From NCBI RefSeq assembly GCF_034555965.1, contig NZ_JAYDCK010000003.1, forward strand, positions 1,984,001 to 2,048,000: DNA of 64,000 nt. Reading direction: 5' to 3'. Position numbers and translations under genes: made by a program. Shown one piece after another: positions 46,551 through 55,984 of the stretch (positions are counted from its first letter, which is position 1; each line of letters starts with the position of its first letter). Below the pieces are notes generated by a model, which saw nothing but the letters and a program-made list of their open reading frames with translations, was not told the DNA's origin and ran no database searches. The stretch comes from Aquicoccus sp. G2-2 (GTDB lineage: Bacteria; Pseudomonadota; Alphaproteobacteria; Rhodobacterales; Rhodobacteraceae).

Positions 46551-47537
46551 CTACAAGCTAAACAAAAACTTGAGTGGGCTGATGTGCCCGGATTGTTGTG
46601 CAGCGCGTGGATTTCTGGCAGTCATTTCTGCTTCCGACAAAGCCCGCACAAGTGTATTGGCCACCCCGCGCGATGATTTCATTTGCAAGGGGATCGCGGG
46701 ACCAGCAACAGGTTTAAGGGTGATCGGGCGACCGTCGCAGAAATGCGGGTCCATTTCGTTGATGGTGTCGTTCAACATTTCTTCAAACGCTTCCGGGTCA
46801 AAATGCGTCCCTCCCATCAGGACGCAAACGAACTCGCCACCGCCGGCATGTGCCGCAAAGAATTGCTGTGGTTTCAGACAATCCGAGATCGCCTCGGCAA
46901 AATCGGTAACGCCGGATTCAAATTCGTAAAGCGTGCTCGCCTTGAAAGCGCGGGTCATGTCGGGGACAACAACACCAAAGACTGACATCCCGAAAAGCGA
47001 GATGCGCGAGACCTGCATCAGATAGTTTTCCAAGGCCAAGTAGTCGATGAAACCATCAATGCTCGGGAGCGACAAACGCCGTTCCAGATCAGCCTCGGAC
47101 ACGATCGCCACCGGGTCGGCCTGCTGGCTGACGGGATTGCGGTCTTCCATCTGATTGCGCTCAAGCACCAGCGTTTCGATCAGACGCAGCCGTGCATGAA
47201 CCTCGCCAATTTCGAACGGCTTGGTAATGTAATCGCTTGCCCCTGCTGCGAACGCATTATCAATATAGCTGCGCTCTGCCATCGCGGTAATCATCAGGAT
47301 CGGCGTCTTGGCGTAGTGCGGCATCAGACGGATCGCAGTGGTCAACTCGATCCCGTCCATATCCGGCATCTGGATATCGAGCAGGAAACAATCAAAGGGC
47401 ACACTGGCCTGTTCAATCAACTCCAAAGCATGGTTGGCTGATGTTACAAGAGTTAAATTCGTGAAACCAACTACGCGCAACACTTCGGTCAACAGCTCAA
47501 GAATGATGGGGTCATCATCTACAGCAAGGATCTTCAT
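46551..47537 (-). CDS. Response regulator with eroded GGDEF-like output domain (paralogue A)
   Basis: A 328-residue protein. The receiver has DDD at 7-9, Asp54 (FLLDIQMPDMDG) and Lys in YITKPFE. A linker helix leads to an output domain that keeps the length and the hairpin of GGDEF: AHAGGGEFVCVLMGG at 230-244 aligns GGGEF with GGDEF, but the substrate-binding residues around it are not kept, so enzymatic activity is doubtful. Two paralogues at 50207-51217 and 51634-52623 carry GQGSF and GNGMF at the equivalent place. It lies between a sensor kinase and the Hpt gene. The start MKILAVDDDP at 47537 is chosen by homology. Confidence 0.85.
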   Translation of the reverse strand: MKILAVDDDPIILELLTEVLRVVGFTNLTLVTSANHALELIEQASVPFDCFLLDIQMPDMDGIELTTAIRLMPHYAKTPILMITAMAERSYIDNAFAAGASDYITKPFEIGEVHARLRLIETLVLERNQMEDRNPVSQQADPVAIVSEADLERRLSLPSIDGFIDYLALENYLMQVSRISLFGMSVFGVVVPDMTRAFKASTLYEFESGVTDFAEAISDCLKPQQFFAAHAGGGEFVCVLMGGTHFDPEAFEEMLNDTINEMDPHFCDGRPITLKPVAGPAIPLQMKSSRGVANTLVRALSEAEMTARNPRAAQQSGHISPLKFLFSL

Positions 47538-47778
47538 GTCACTTTTCCTTCTCATCTTCGCGTAGGCGCAGGCGAAACGGTTTTCTCGCATTGCATGTAT
47601 TCACATTGATTGGGAAACAGGGCGAAACTATGGCTTTTCATTAATTTTCGCAAAGATCGGCAAAAAATTTACGAATTGTTAATAAACTGGAAACCAACAG
47701 AAATTCTCGATGAATGATGTCTTGGGCAGCATATCACGCAGTCGGCGCCAAATTCGCGCCCACTTTCATGCCCTCAGC

Positions 47779-49218
47779 TCAGGCGTTTACTGCTTTAGCA
47801 GGCTCATCGGAGGTTGGCCCTTTGAAATGCTGGGCAGTCTTCACCGCACCAACAGCCACATCCACCAGTGCGAGATCAACATAGAATGTGGTCCCCGCCC
47901 CTTCGTTGCGGATATAGTCCAGAACACCACCATGCGCGTTGACAATCCGTCTGGAGATATTCAAGCCCAGACCGGTGCCGCCAACCTTTCTTCGGTCGGA
48001 CGAATCCACTTGGCTGAATTCTTCGAAAACCGTCTCGCGGTGCTCCTCGGCCAACCCGATACCGCAATCGACAACTTCAATGCGCACCTTGCCATCCTGC
48101 GGCTTGGCCCGCAGGGTAATCTCACTACCGGCTTCCGAAAACTTTGCGGCATTTGACAGGATGTTCGACAAGACCTGTTCAAGGCGCGCAGCATCGGCGC
48201 TGACATACAAATCTTTCGCAACATCCTCGAGAATAATCTCCGTATTCAGATTCTGCGCGAATGGCTGGTTCGAAGCGACCGCCTGAGCCAAAAGAGAGCC
48301 AAGGTTGACGATATCGAACTGGAAACTCATTCGACCGGCTTCCATTTTCTGCAGGTCAAGAAGATCGTTAATCAATGCGTTCAGCCGGGTCGCGTTTCGC
48401 TGCGCAATCGAAAGAACCTTTTCCATCCTCTCGGGCATCTCCCCCATCGCACCGTGGCCAACCAGATCAAGCGACCCTTTGATCGAGGTCAGAGGCGTGC
48501 GAAGCTCGTGACTGACAGTGGCAAGAAACTCTGATTTGGCCGCCAGCGCCGCCTTGGTTTTTTCATGCTGACGCTTGACGTCGTCCATTTGTTCAAGCGT
48601 CTTCTTATAAAGCTCCGATGACACACGAGAGCTGTCAGCGATGAAGAACAACACAAACAGGCTGGTGAAAAACTGTGCCCAGAGTTCCGACGAAAATGGT
48701 GCGCCGGTACTGACAATGTCATAGAGCGGAATGAACAAGAACGCGGCAAAATAGATCGCAAGGCGCAAGTGCAGGATTGACGTGATCTGGTGATTGTTCA
48801 TCGCAGCAAACAGCGCCGCCGCAAAAAGAAAGAAGAGCGGCATGAAATGCGTCGTATGCCCTTGGAGCAAGGCAATGGAAATTGCGAATCCGGCAATGTT
48901 GACGGCACTCAGGACCGTGCCAAACTGGAGCATACGCAAACAGACGCGCGTTCGAGTCGCATCCCGACCGTCCAACTTCAGGATCTTCCGGAAGGCGAAA
49001 TAGTCATATGCTTCAGAAATGATCAGAACCGAGAGCGACAGAACCGCCAGGATCCAGCTATAATAACAGGCCTCCATCAGGAAAGCCGCAGCGTAGATCA
49101 CCAACCGTTGTGAAAATAACTCAACCCCAACGCGAGCATAATCCCTCATCTGAGAGTTCAGAATGAAGGTGTTTCGCGGGCTACGGAAGTCAATCCGATA
49201 GAATGGTCGATCGGTCAT
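47779..49218 (-). CDS. Membrane sensor histidine kinase
   Basis: A 479-residue kinase. The N-terminal 195 residues hold about six hydrophobic helices (for example VIYAAAFLMEACYYSWILAV and MPLFFLFAAALFAAMNN) without a large periplasmic domain. A coiled coil follows (TLEQMDDVKRQHEKTKAALAA), then HisKA with His237 (ATVSHELRTPLTSIKG) and a complete HATPase (NILSNAAKFSE, DCGIGLA, GGTGLGLNI). The membrane domain could sense a lipophilic signal. It is divergent from the LuxI-type gene, with 205 bp of AT-rich sequence between the starts, and precedes a receiver and an Hpt gene in the same direction. Confidence 0.92.
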   Translation of the reverse strand: MTDRPFYRIDFRSPRNTFILNSQMRDYARVGVELFSQRLVIYAAAFLMEACYYSWILAVLSLSVLIISEAYDYFAFRKILKLDGRDATRTRVCLRMLQFGTVLSAVNIAGFAISIALLQGHTTHFMPLFFLFAAALFAAMNNHQITSILHLRLAIYFAAFLFIPLYDIVSTGAPFSSELWAQFFTSLFVLFFIADSSRVSSELYKKTLEQMDDVKRQHEKTKAALAAKSEFLATVSHELRTPLTSIKGSLDLVGHGAMGEMPERMEKVLSIAQRNATRLNALINDLLDLQKMEAGRMSFQFDIVNLGSLLAQAVASNQPFAQNLNTEIILEDVAKDLYVSADAARLEQVLSNILSNAAKFSEAGSEITLRAKPQDGKVRIEVVDCGIGLAEEHRETVFEEFSQVDSSDRRKVGGTGLGLNISRRIVNAHGGVLDYIRNEGAGTTFYVDLALVDVAVGAVKTAQHFKGPTSDEPAKAVNA

Positions 49219-49423
49219 ATTTCACCCAGTTCATACACAATCCCAGGCAACAGGCGCTGCAAGCATAGCGGGCATGCAGTAAATGCCAGGGTGCAATCTG
49301 CAACATCAGAGTTTTTCTGAAATTACTCAATTCCCTCTTACATAAAAACATGGAATAGTGGCAGAAGTGTGGTCCAAATGTGCAACCTATGATTTAATCT
49401 AGAAACAGGAAGACGGGGCAACA

Positions 49424-50170
49424 ATGGGCCTGCTCAAAGAACATGATACTCCATATTGGGCGGCTGAGGCGTTTCCTGAGATCGTTCCGCAACGTGACTT
49501 GACACCTGCCTTTCAGGTCGTCGAAGTCGAACACGCGGACAACCAGTTTACTCGCCTTTCACCTGAACTGACTCTGGAAATTCAGGCGACGACACTTTCG
49601 TTTGGCAACATGTATCGCCATGGGCCGCTATTGGCAAACTACCTAAAGGCACGTCGCGAGGTATTTATCGACGCTAAGGGATGGGATTTACCCCAGACTG
49701 AAGGCATGGAATTCGATCAATATGATACGCCGCTCAGCCGTTGGGTCGTGGTGCATGAATATGGGCGCATCATGGCAGGGATGCGGTTAACGCCGACAAC
49801 TGCGAAATGTGGACAATATTCATACATGCTGCGGGACGCACAGCGCGGTTTGCTTGAGAACATTCCACAAGACGTTCTTTTTTTCGACGCGCCGACTCGG
49901 CCTGACATCTGGGAAGCGACGCGCCTTTTTGTGGCGGCAACGGTCTCGTCCAAGCGGCGCTTGGCGATTCAAACAATTTTGCTTGAACATATGGCCGCAT
50001 CGGCGCGTGAGCTGGGCTGTAGGGCCATCATTGGTATTGTCCCGGCGGTATTTAGCCGATGGATGAAACGCATTGGCATGGACGCCACGCCAGTCGGACC
50101 AGTCCACAAGATTGATGGCGACCGCACTCAGGCCGCCCTGATGAACGTCACCAATCCTTACCGGGTCTGA
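49424..50170 (+). CDS. LuxI-type acyl-homoserine-lactone synthase homologue
   Basis: A 248-residue protein whose residues 70-235 match the LuxI fold. All key LuxI positions are present with the family spacing: Arg77, Phe81, Trp87 (ARREVFIDAKGW), Asp98 and Asp101 (EFDQYD), Arg121 (GMRLTPTT), and Glu164/Arg167 (IWEATRLFV). Intervals 4, 6, 11, 3, 20 and 3 equal those between R24, F28, W34, D45, D48, R68, E99 and R102 of LuxI. The roughly 60-residue N-terminal extension is unusual. No LuxR gene is in the window; instead, kinases, receivers and an Hpt gene surround it. It probably makes an N-acyl homoserine lactone; the acyl chain cannot be predicted. Confidence 0.88.
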   Translation: MGLLKEHDTPYWAAEAFPEIVPQRDLTPAFQVVEVEHADNQFTRLSPELTLEIQATTLSFGNMYRHGPLLANYLKARREVFIDAKGWDLPQTEGMEFDQYDTPLSRWVVVHEYGRIMAGMRLTPTTAKCGQYSYMLRDAQRGLLENIPQDVLFFDAPTRPDIWEATRLFVAATVSSKRRLAIQTILLEHMAASARELGCRAIIGIVPAVFSRWMKRIGMDATPVGPVHKIDGDRTQAALMNVTNPYRV

Positions 50171-50206
50171 ACCCTCGCGCACTGGCCCGGCATCACTGGC
50201 CCGGCA

Positions 50207-51217
50207 TCAATGGCTCGCCAGCAGTTTGTGTTCATGCTCATCAATCGCCGTGAAAATCCGTTCCTCGATCGCCCTGACCTCCGGCAACATCGGTGGTTGA
50301 CCGGACGAAACCATCTCAAGTTCGCGGGAAAGAAGGGAAAGCGCAGCAGTCCGCGACAGTATCCGCTTTGTTGAAACCTCCGACACATCCAGCACCACAT
50401 CGACCCCCTTGCACGACGGGACATTGCTCAGCGCGTCCTGAGCAGAGTGCCGCAATTTGGCCTGAAACAGGTCTGGCACCATCGAATGGCGCCCAATGAT
50501 GCAACATACGAAAGACCCCTGTCCAAGATAGGACAGCATGAAATTCTGTGCGCTGACGGCCTGAGAAATCGTTGCGCTGATCGCGTGCAATTGCTGAAGG
50601 ACATGCGCGCGCTCGGTGCGTTTGTTCAACGTGGAGAAGTTCCGCACACGAACCCGGAAGAGATGCATCTGGAACAACCCGTCCTGCATCTTCAGCAAGC
50701 GGTTCTCAATCTGGTAATAGTCAACCATGCTGTTGATATCCGGAAAACACACCCGCTCGGAAAGATCGATCAGATTGAAATCCGAGGAATAAGAAATCAA
50801 CGCCCGCAAAGCATGCCGCCCGCGCTTTTCGTTTCTGGTGGTCTCAACAAGCATCATTGCGGTTCTGATCCGGCCAACCACTTCGACGTGATCAAGCGGC
50901 TTTCTCAGAAAATCTGTTGCTCCTGCGTCAAAGGCGCGGGCCATGAGCGGCGAATCCGTGCTTGCGGTTATCATGATGATCGGAGCCGCCTGCGAAGCGC
51001 GGCGCGCGCGCAATTGTTGACAGAGTTCGATGCCGTCCATCCCGCCGAGCATGATATCGAGAAGATAGCAATCGAACGGCAACCTCTGGCTCTCGATAAG
51101 GTCGAGCGCATCCTCGGCGGAATGCGCGATGGTGAGATCATCAAGCCCCATTTCGGCTAGGCTTGATGAAATCAAGTCAGTGAAAAATGTATCATCGTCT
51201 ACAAGCAGGATTCGCAT
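50207..51217 (-). CDS. Response regulator with eroded GGDEF-like output domain (paralogue B)
   Basis: A 336-residue protein starting MRILLVDDDTFFTDL. The receiver has Asp54 (YLLDIMLGGMDG) and Lys in FLRKPLDH. The C-terminal domain is paralogous to that of the protein at 46551-47537; at the same residue numbers 232-236 it has GQGSF (LSYLGQGSFVCCII) in place of GGDEF, so cyclase activity is not expected. It ends 36 bp beyond the convergent LuxI-type gene. The divergent gene on its other side is the third paralogue. It could act as an adaptor or phosphate sink in the local relay. Confidence 0.83.
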   Translation of the reverse strand: MRILLVDDDTFFTDLISSSLAEMGLDDLTIAHSAEDALDLIESQRLPFDCYLLDIMLGGMDGIELCQQLRARRASQAAPIIMITASTDSPLMARAFDAGATDFLRKPLDHVEVVGRIRTAMMLVETTRNEKRGRHALRALISYSSDFNLIDLSERVCFPDINSMVDYYQIENRLLKMQDGLFQMHLFRVRVRNFSTLNKRTERAHVLQQLHAISATISQAVSAQNFMLSYLGQGSFVCCIIGRHSMVPDLFQAKLRHSAQDALSNVPSCKGVDVVLDVSEVSTKRILSRTAALSLLSRELEMVSSGQPPMLPEVRAIEERIFTAIDEHEHKLLASH

Positions 51218-51633
51218 ATCGACGGCCTCCGTTAAGTTACAGACGGCCCGGCGGCTCGCCTTAGGATTGAATACAAAACGAAAATGGCGATTTTGGGACG
51301 CCAAGCACAGCAAGCTCGAAGAGGCCAAAAAAGATCGCCCATCATAACTACCTGTTATTTAACAACTTTATTAGAAAGCGTCGTCATATGGGCAAGACTT
51401 CGGCGCAAAATTGGCATATCAAGACGGAAACAATACCACGCACGATCCTTATTTTGTGCTGAGAGATGAGCAATCCGGCGTGTTCTCGCCTAACTTGAGC
51501 GCCATCTTCATACGTTCAAAATTTTGACAAAATTCGCGTCTAGCTACCTATGAGTGTGTCGTGCAGGCCATCAACCGAGCGACACACCAGTCACTGTCGG
51601 CCTACAAGTCCATTGAAACGGAGTGTGAAGATC
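51218..51633. other. Divergent intergenic region between receiver paralogues B and C
   Basis: A 416-bp AT-rich gap between two start codons pointing away from each other. It contains TTATTTAACAACTTTATTAG near 51354 and no ORF or RNA I recognise. It should hold both promoters. The short inverted repeat GTGTCG...CGACAC at about 51556-51585 is the only structure seen and is weak. Confidence 0.5.
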
Positions 51634-52623
51634 ATGAAAATTATAGCTGTTGATGATGATGAAGTTTCCCTGAATTTGCTGAAAAACTGCCTATCTGAAG
51701 GCGGCTACAATGAGCTTACCCTCATGTCGGCGCCCGATGACGCGCTGAAGGACATCAAGAATGCGGATACTGCATATGACTGCATCCTGCTTGATGTTGA
51801 AATGCCCGGCAAGAACGGCATTCAGCTTTGCGCCGACATCCGCAAGATCGCACGCTACCGCAACACGCCGATCCTGATGATCACCCGGCTCAAGAATCAC
51901 GTCGCAGTCAAGCAAGCTTTCGCAAACGGTGCCACCGACTATATCACAAAGCCGTATCAATTCTTCGAAGTCCTGACACGCATCAAGGTTGCCGAGCGTC
52001 TGGTGCAGGAGCGCCAGGCCGCGATTGACAGCTACATGGCCGTGCAGAATATCGAGAAAAGCAAGCGCATGCAAAACAAGACGCCCCTCACCCATCTGCC
52101 TGATCCGGCGATGGCAGCAGAGCAGTTTCAGGTGACTGGCGACAACATTCTGTCTTTCTCCGTCTTCCGCAACTACCTTGAGCAAGCAACGCGCGACGAT
52201 GACTGCAAAATCAATCTGGTTGCCATGAAGGTTACCAAAGCGGATCAAATCTTCACCAAGACCAACGCCGCAGACTTCGTGAGCTTCCTCAGGGCCGGCG
52301 CCGACGCCATGCGGTGTCATTTCTCGCCGGAGAAAAGTTTCGTTACCCACGCGGGCAATGGCATGTTCCTATGTGCAACCCAAAGCCTTGAAACCATTGA
52401 CCCGGCAGCATCCGAAAGCAAGATTCATGCGCTGCTGATGAAATATGAACTCCCCTCTGCGTGCCTGAGCGAGACAGTACCAAAGGTTGTCGTCGCTGAG
52501 CCACTGCTTTTGACGACAACACCCAAGCTGAACTTCAAGCGGGCTGTCAAAGCGGTTATGGCAAGGTTGGAACAACGCGAGATAGACCTCAGCCATACGG
52601 ACCTTTCGCTGCTTGCCGGTTGA
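51634..52623 (+). CDS. Response regulator with eroded GGDEF-like output domain (paralogue C)
   Basis: A 329-residue protein starting MKIIAVDDDEVSLNLLKN; the upstream part of the open frame is not conserved. Receiver: Asp54 (ILLDVEMPGKNG), Thr in LMITR and Lys in YITKPYQ. The output domain has THAGNGMFLCAT at about 238-249, so GNGMF replaces GGDEF. Text and length are clearly related to the two neighbouring paralogues. It is followed, 137 bp on, by the hybrid kinase in the same direction and may be its cognate receiver. Confidence 0.84.
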   Translation: MKIIAVDDDEVSLNLLKNCLSEGGYNELTLMSAPDDALKDIKNADTAYDCILLDVEMPGKNGIQLCADIRKIARYRNTPILMITRLKNHVAVKQAFANGATDYITKPYQFFEVLTRIKVAERLVQERQAAIDSYMAVQNIEKSKRMQNKTPLTHLPDPAMAAEQFQVTGDNILSFSVFRNYLEQATRDDDCKINLVAMKVTKADQIFTKTNAADFVSFLRAGADAMRCHFSPEKSFVTHAGNGMFLCATQSLETIDPAASESKIHALLMKYELPSACLSETVPKVVVAEPLLLTTTPKLNFKRAVKAVMARLEQREIDLSHTDLSLLAG

Positions 52624-52760
52624 GTCTGGCAACGCTAGAGTTGTCGTGACTTATCCAAGGTTAGCTCGAAAGACTTAAGAAATGGCGAGTTGAAGCGCCC
52701 GGCTCACAAAACCGGGGCGTTTCGCTATCCTCGGCGGACAAGATCAGCGAAGGGTGACGC

Positions 52761-55700
52761 GTGACCTCTATCAAAAGGCCATTCTGGTTGACCCGGATTG
52801 CGGTCGTGACCGTGTGCCTAGTTATTACCGCGATCTCGGTGCTCGCCCTTTCCCAGCTCCAATCCAGACGAAGTTCCGAGCTGTTTTCGACTTTAGTGGA
52901 CGACAATCTCGATGCTCTCAAGGGGCGGCTTCGGAATATTGAGAATGCTCTGGATGGCGCTGCCGGATTGATCAACGCATCGACCGCGGTCTCGCCCGAA
53001 GAATGGGCCAGCTATGCCGCCTCCATAAGATTCAACGGAAAACTTCCCAGCATCGGGGGCATCGGTTGGGTCGCGCATGTCAAGAAAAGCGATGGCTCAT
53101 ACGCAAACCTCGCGAGAAAGCTCGAAAAAAGAGGTTTCAAGATCCATCCGCCAACACAACATGATGACGCATTCGTCATTCAATACCTTGCCCCGAGAAG
53201 TGTAAACTCGCGGGTAATTGGGCTGGATTTATCCGCTGATACAGACCGGCGCGAAACGATTGCCCGCGCGAATGAAAGCCGCGCAACGCTGCTGTCAAAG
53301 CCTCTTCACCTGGCCCAGTTTACCAAACCGAACCTCGGTTTTGTTCTTTCGCGGCCCGTGTTCGAAAAACCTTCAAGCCCGGATAACAACCTAACCTCGA
53401 TGATGTCTGGCTTGGTAGTTGCGCCAATTCGATCGGCCGATCTGTTTTCTCAACTGACGCCCACCCAACAACAACAGCTCCATCTGAAAGTTTATGCCGG
53501 ACCAAACGCAGACCCCGAATCTCAGGTGTTTTCTGATCCCGACAATTCGCCCGGCGCAAGCTTCACCAAAAGTGCCACGATACCGCTCTATGGTCAGGAT
53601 TTCACCTTAGTCTGGCAAAGCACACCCGCTTTCACAGAATCGCAAGGGCCGCTTATTACTTACATCGTCGGTCTGATCGGTCTGTCACTTTCGGCCCTGA
53701 TCGGCGTCGTCATCTTTGATCAAACACGACGGACCCGCGAAATTGAGCGTGAGGTCAGCGCGCGAACCCGTGAATTGCGGGCGAGCGCGGATCAGACAAA
53801 CGCCATTGTCAATAATGCCATGATCGGCATTGCGGTTCTCGCTCCCGGCGCAAAGGTTCTGTCGGTCAACGCCGCGTTCCTCGATATGTTCGAGATCAAG
53901 GAAGCCCGCCTTGTCGGCTCGCAACTTCACGAACACTTTCCAGAATTTCCGCCAGACGGCTGGGATGACACACTCTTTTTTACGACACACACCGGCTCTG
54001 GCCGGACATTGCACCTGAAAGCACGGCTGAGCAGCTACCAAGATAAATCCGACGAGTGCCGCTTTATCCTATTGGTCGATGATGTGACCACGGAACAAAC
54101 CATAACCGATCGTCTTCGCAAGACAGAGCATCGAATGAACCTCGCCTTGAGCGCATCGGGAATCGGCATCTTTGATGTTGACCTTGCCACCGGGCGGTCG
54201 GTGGTCTCGGATTCATGGGTCGACCTGATGCATCTGGACCGCGCCACCATGGCCGACAATCCTCAGGACGAATTCTTCGCGCACCTGCATCCCGATGATG
54301 TGTCGAAAATACTAGAGTCGCATCAAGAGTGTATCGACGGCAGCGTCGATCAGTCGGTCTCAGAATACCGCGTGCGGTCAGCCTCAGGCAATTGGAGATG
54401 GTTCCGATCCAAAACCAGCGTTGCGGGAACCGATGAGAACGGCGTGCCAAACCGGCTGATTGGATCGCAAACCGATATCACGCAGTTGCACGAGGCGAAT
54501 GAACGCCTCCGCGCCAGCCGCAGCCAATTTCTGGAGATTATCGAGAATTCGCCGGTTCCTCTCGCGTTGTTGGGGGAAGACGGACGTTTCACCCGCGTCA
54601 ACCAAGCACTCGCCCAACTGACCGGCTACGCACACGATGAACTTTTGGGGTGCGATTTTCGATCACTGATTTATCCTGCCGATCTGAAAGGCATATTGAG
54701 AGAGATTGAAAAAATGCTCTCGGAAAACCGCAATATGTTCAGAACGGAAGCCCGCTTTATTCATAAATCAGGCGAGGCAAGATGGATGCTGCTAAGCGCA
54801 TCACCGGGCCATAGTACTTTTATGGGAGGAAGTTTTTTTGTCGCTCAGTTTATTGATATTAGTCAGCGCAAGGAAATAGAACACAATAACCGGGAATTCT
54901 TGGCCAATATGAGCCACGAATTAAGAACCCCGGTTACCTCCTTCAAAGGCGCAATTGATCTCGTGATCGCAACCGCCGGCAATGATTTGCCCGAAGGTGC
55001 GCAAAAGCTGCTGACCATTGCACAAGGCAACAGCAATCGTCTGGCAAAACTCCTGAACGACCTTCTTGATCTCGAAAAAGCATCGACTGAACGGATGAAC
55101 TTTCACTATGCGGCGCACAATGTCGCCGACATCGTGACCGAGGCTATGGCGGCGGCCGGCCCGATTGCTGAAAAGGCGGGTGTCCGGTTTGAAACCGCAT
55201 TTCCAGAACACAGGCTCAATGCCTGGATTGATGCCCCTAGGATGGAGCAGGCATTGCTCAATCTCATGTCCAATGCCGTGAAATACTCCGAACCCGATCA
55301 GGCAGTTACCGTCTCACTTCTGGAAAAAGACGACAGTATCGTCATCGCAGTGCAAGATTGCGGTCCGGGCATACCGGCACATTATCAGGATCAGGTTTTT
55401 CAACCCTTTTCACAGGCTGACAGCTCGGCAACAAGAAAACGCGGCGGCACGGGCCTCGGGCTCAGTATCGCCAAATCCCTCATCGAGAAGATGGGCGGAA
55501 AGATTGATTTTGACAGCTCAGAAGGTGTTGGCACCACATTCCGCATCTCCCTGCCAAAAGGGCCGCTTATCGTCCACTCACGAGAAAGCGCTCCGCTAAA
55601 ATTCCTGCATGTCGAAACTGACAAATCATTTTCGACGCTGCTTGAGGAATGGTTGCAAAGCGTTGGTGAGAGCGTTGCAGTCACATCAATGGAAGCTGCA

Positions 55701-55976
55701 CAAAAAAAGCTTTCAAAAAGAAAATTTGATGCATTGATTCTGAACTGGAAAGACCTTAAGAGTGGCGACAAAACTATTTTGCAACTATTACGAAAGGAAA
55801 ACCCGGCGCTTCGTGTCATCGGCCTTTCCGACGAACACCACAATGATACCGGGAAACTCGCTGATCTTGACATTATCCGAAGTGATTTTCGTATAGACAA
55901 GATTGCGCAAAAATGCGTGCGAGATACAGGAAACATGTCAAGTAATAGTTCCAGCGTTTTAATGTCCTCAAGGTGA
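52761..55976 (+). CDS. CHASE-PAS hybrid histidine kinase with pseudo-receiver
   Basis: A 1071-residue protein using GTG at 52761. An N-terminal helix (WLTRIAVVTVCLVITAISVLAL) and a second near 300-320 enclose a periplasmic CHASE domain (GGIGWVAHVKKSDG, FVIQYLAPRSVNSRVIGLDL). Three PAS-like units follow (about 340-440, 455-570, 580-700), then HisKA with His719 (NMSHELRTPVTSFKG) and HATPase (NLMSNAVKYSE, DCGPGIP, GGTGLGLSI). The C-terminal about 120 residues look like a receiver but the phospho-acceptor position is Asn995 (ALILNWKDL), so it cannot take phosphate in the usual way. Its stop overlaps a GTG of the next receiver gene. Typical of signal-integrating kinases; the ligand is unknown. Confidence 0.9.
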   Translation: MTSIKRPFWLTRIAVVTVCLVITAISVLALSQLQSRRSSELFSTLVDDNLDALKGRLRNIENALDGAAGLINASTAVSPEEWASYAASIRFNGKLPSIGGIGWVAHVKKSDGSYANLARKLEKRGFKIHPPTQHDDAFVIQYLAPRSVNSRVIGLDLSADTDRRETIARANESRATLLSKPLHLAQFTKPNLGFVLSRPVFEKPSSPDNNLTSMMSGLVVAPIRSADLFSQLTPTQQQQLHLKVYAGPNADPESQVFSDPDNSPGASFTKSATIPLYGQDFTLVWQSTPAFTESQGPLITYIVGLIGLSLSALIGVVIFDQTRRTREIEREVSARTRELRASADQTNAIVNNAMIGIAVLAPGAKVLSVNAAFLDMFEIKEARLVGSQLHEHFPEFPPDGWDDTLFFTTHTGSGRTLHLKARLSSYQDKSDECRFILLVDDVTTEQTITDRLRKTEHRMNLALSASGIGIFDVDLATGRSVVSDSWVDLMHLDRATMADNPQDEFFAHLHPDDVSKILESHQECIDGSVDQSVSEYRVRSASGNWRWFRSKTSVAGTDENGVPNRLIGSQTDITQLHEANERLRASRSQFLEIIENSPVPLALLGEDGRFTRVNQALAQLTGYAHDELLGCDFRSLIYPADLKGILREIEKMLSENRNMFRTEARFIHKSGEARWMLLSASPGHSTFMGGSFFVAQFIDISQRKEIEHNNREFLANMSHELRTPVTSFKGAIDLVIATAGNDLPEGAQKLLTIAQGNSNRLAKLLNDLLDLEKASTERMNFHYAAHNVADIVTEAMAAAGPIAEKAGVRFETAFPEHRLNAWIDAPRMEQALLNLMSNAVKYSEPDQAVTVSLLEKDDSIVIAVQDCGPGIPAHYQDQVFQPFSQADSSATRKRGGTGLGLSIAKSLIEKMGGKIDFDSSEGVGTTFRISLPKGPLIVHSRESAPLKFLHVETDKSFSTLLEEWLQSVGESVAVTSMEAAQKKLSKRKFDALILNWKDLKSGDKTILQLLRKENPALRVIGLSDEHHNDTGKLADLDIIRSDFRIDKIAQKCVRDTGNMSSNSSSVLMSSR

Positions 55977-55984
55977 CTAGTGAG

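Noticed and set aside
49424-50170. An ordinary GNAT or exosortase-associated acyltransferase instead of LuxI.
   Set aside because: Exact LuxI spacing of Arg77, Phe81, Trp87, Asp98, Asp101, Arg121, Glu164 and Arg167 together with RLTPTT and WEATRLFV favours the autoinducer synthase family.
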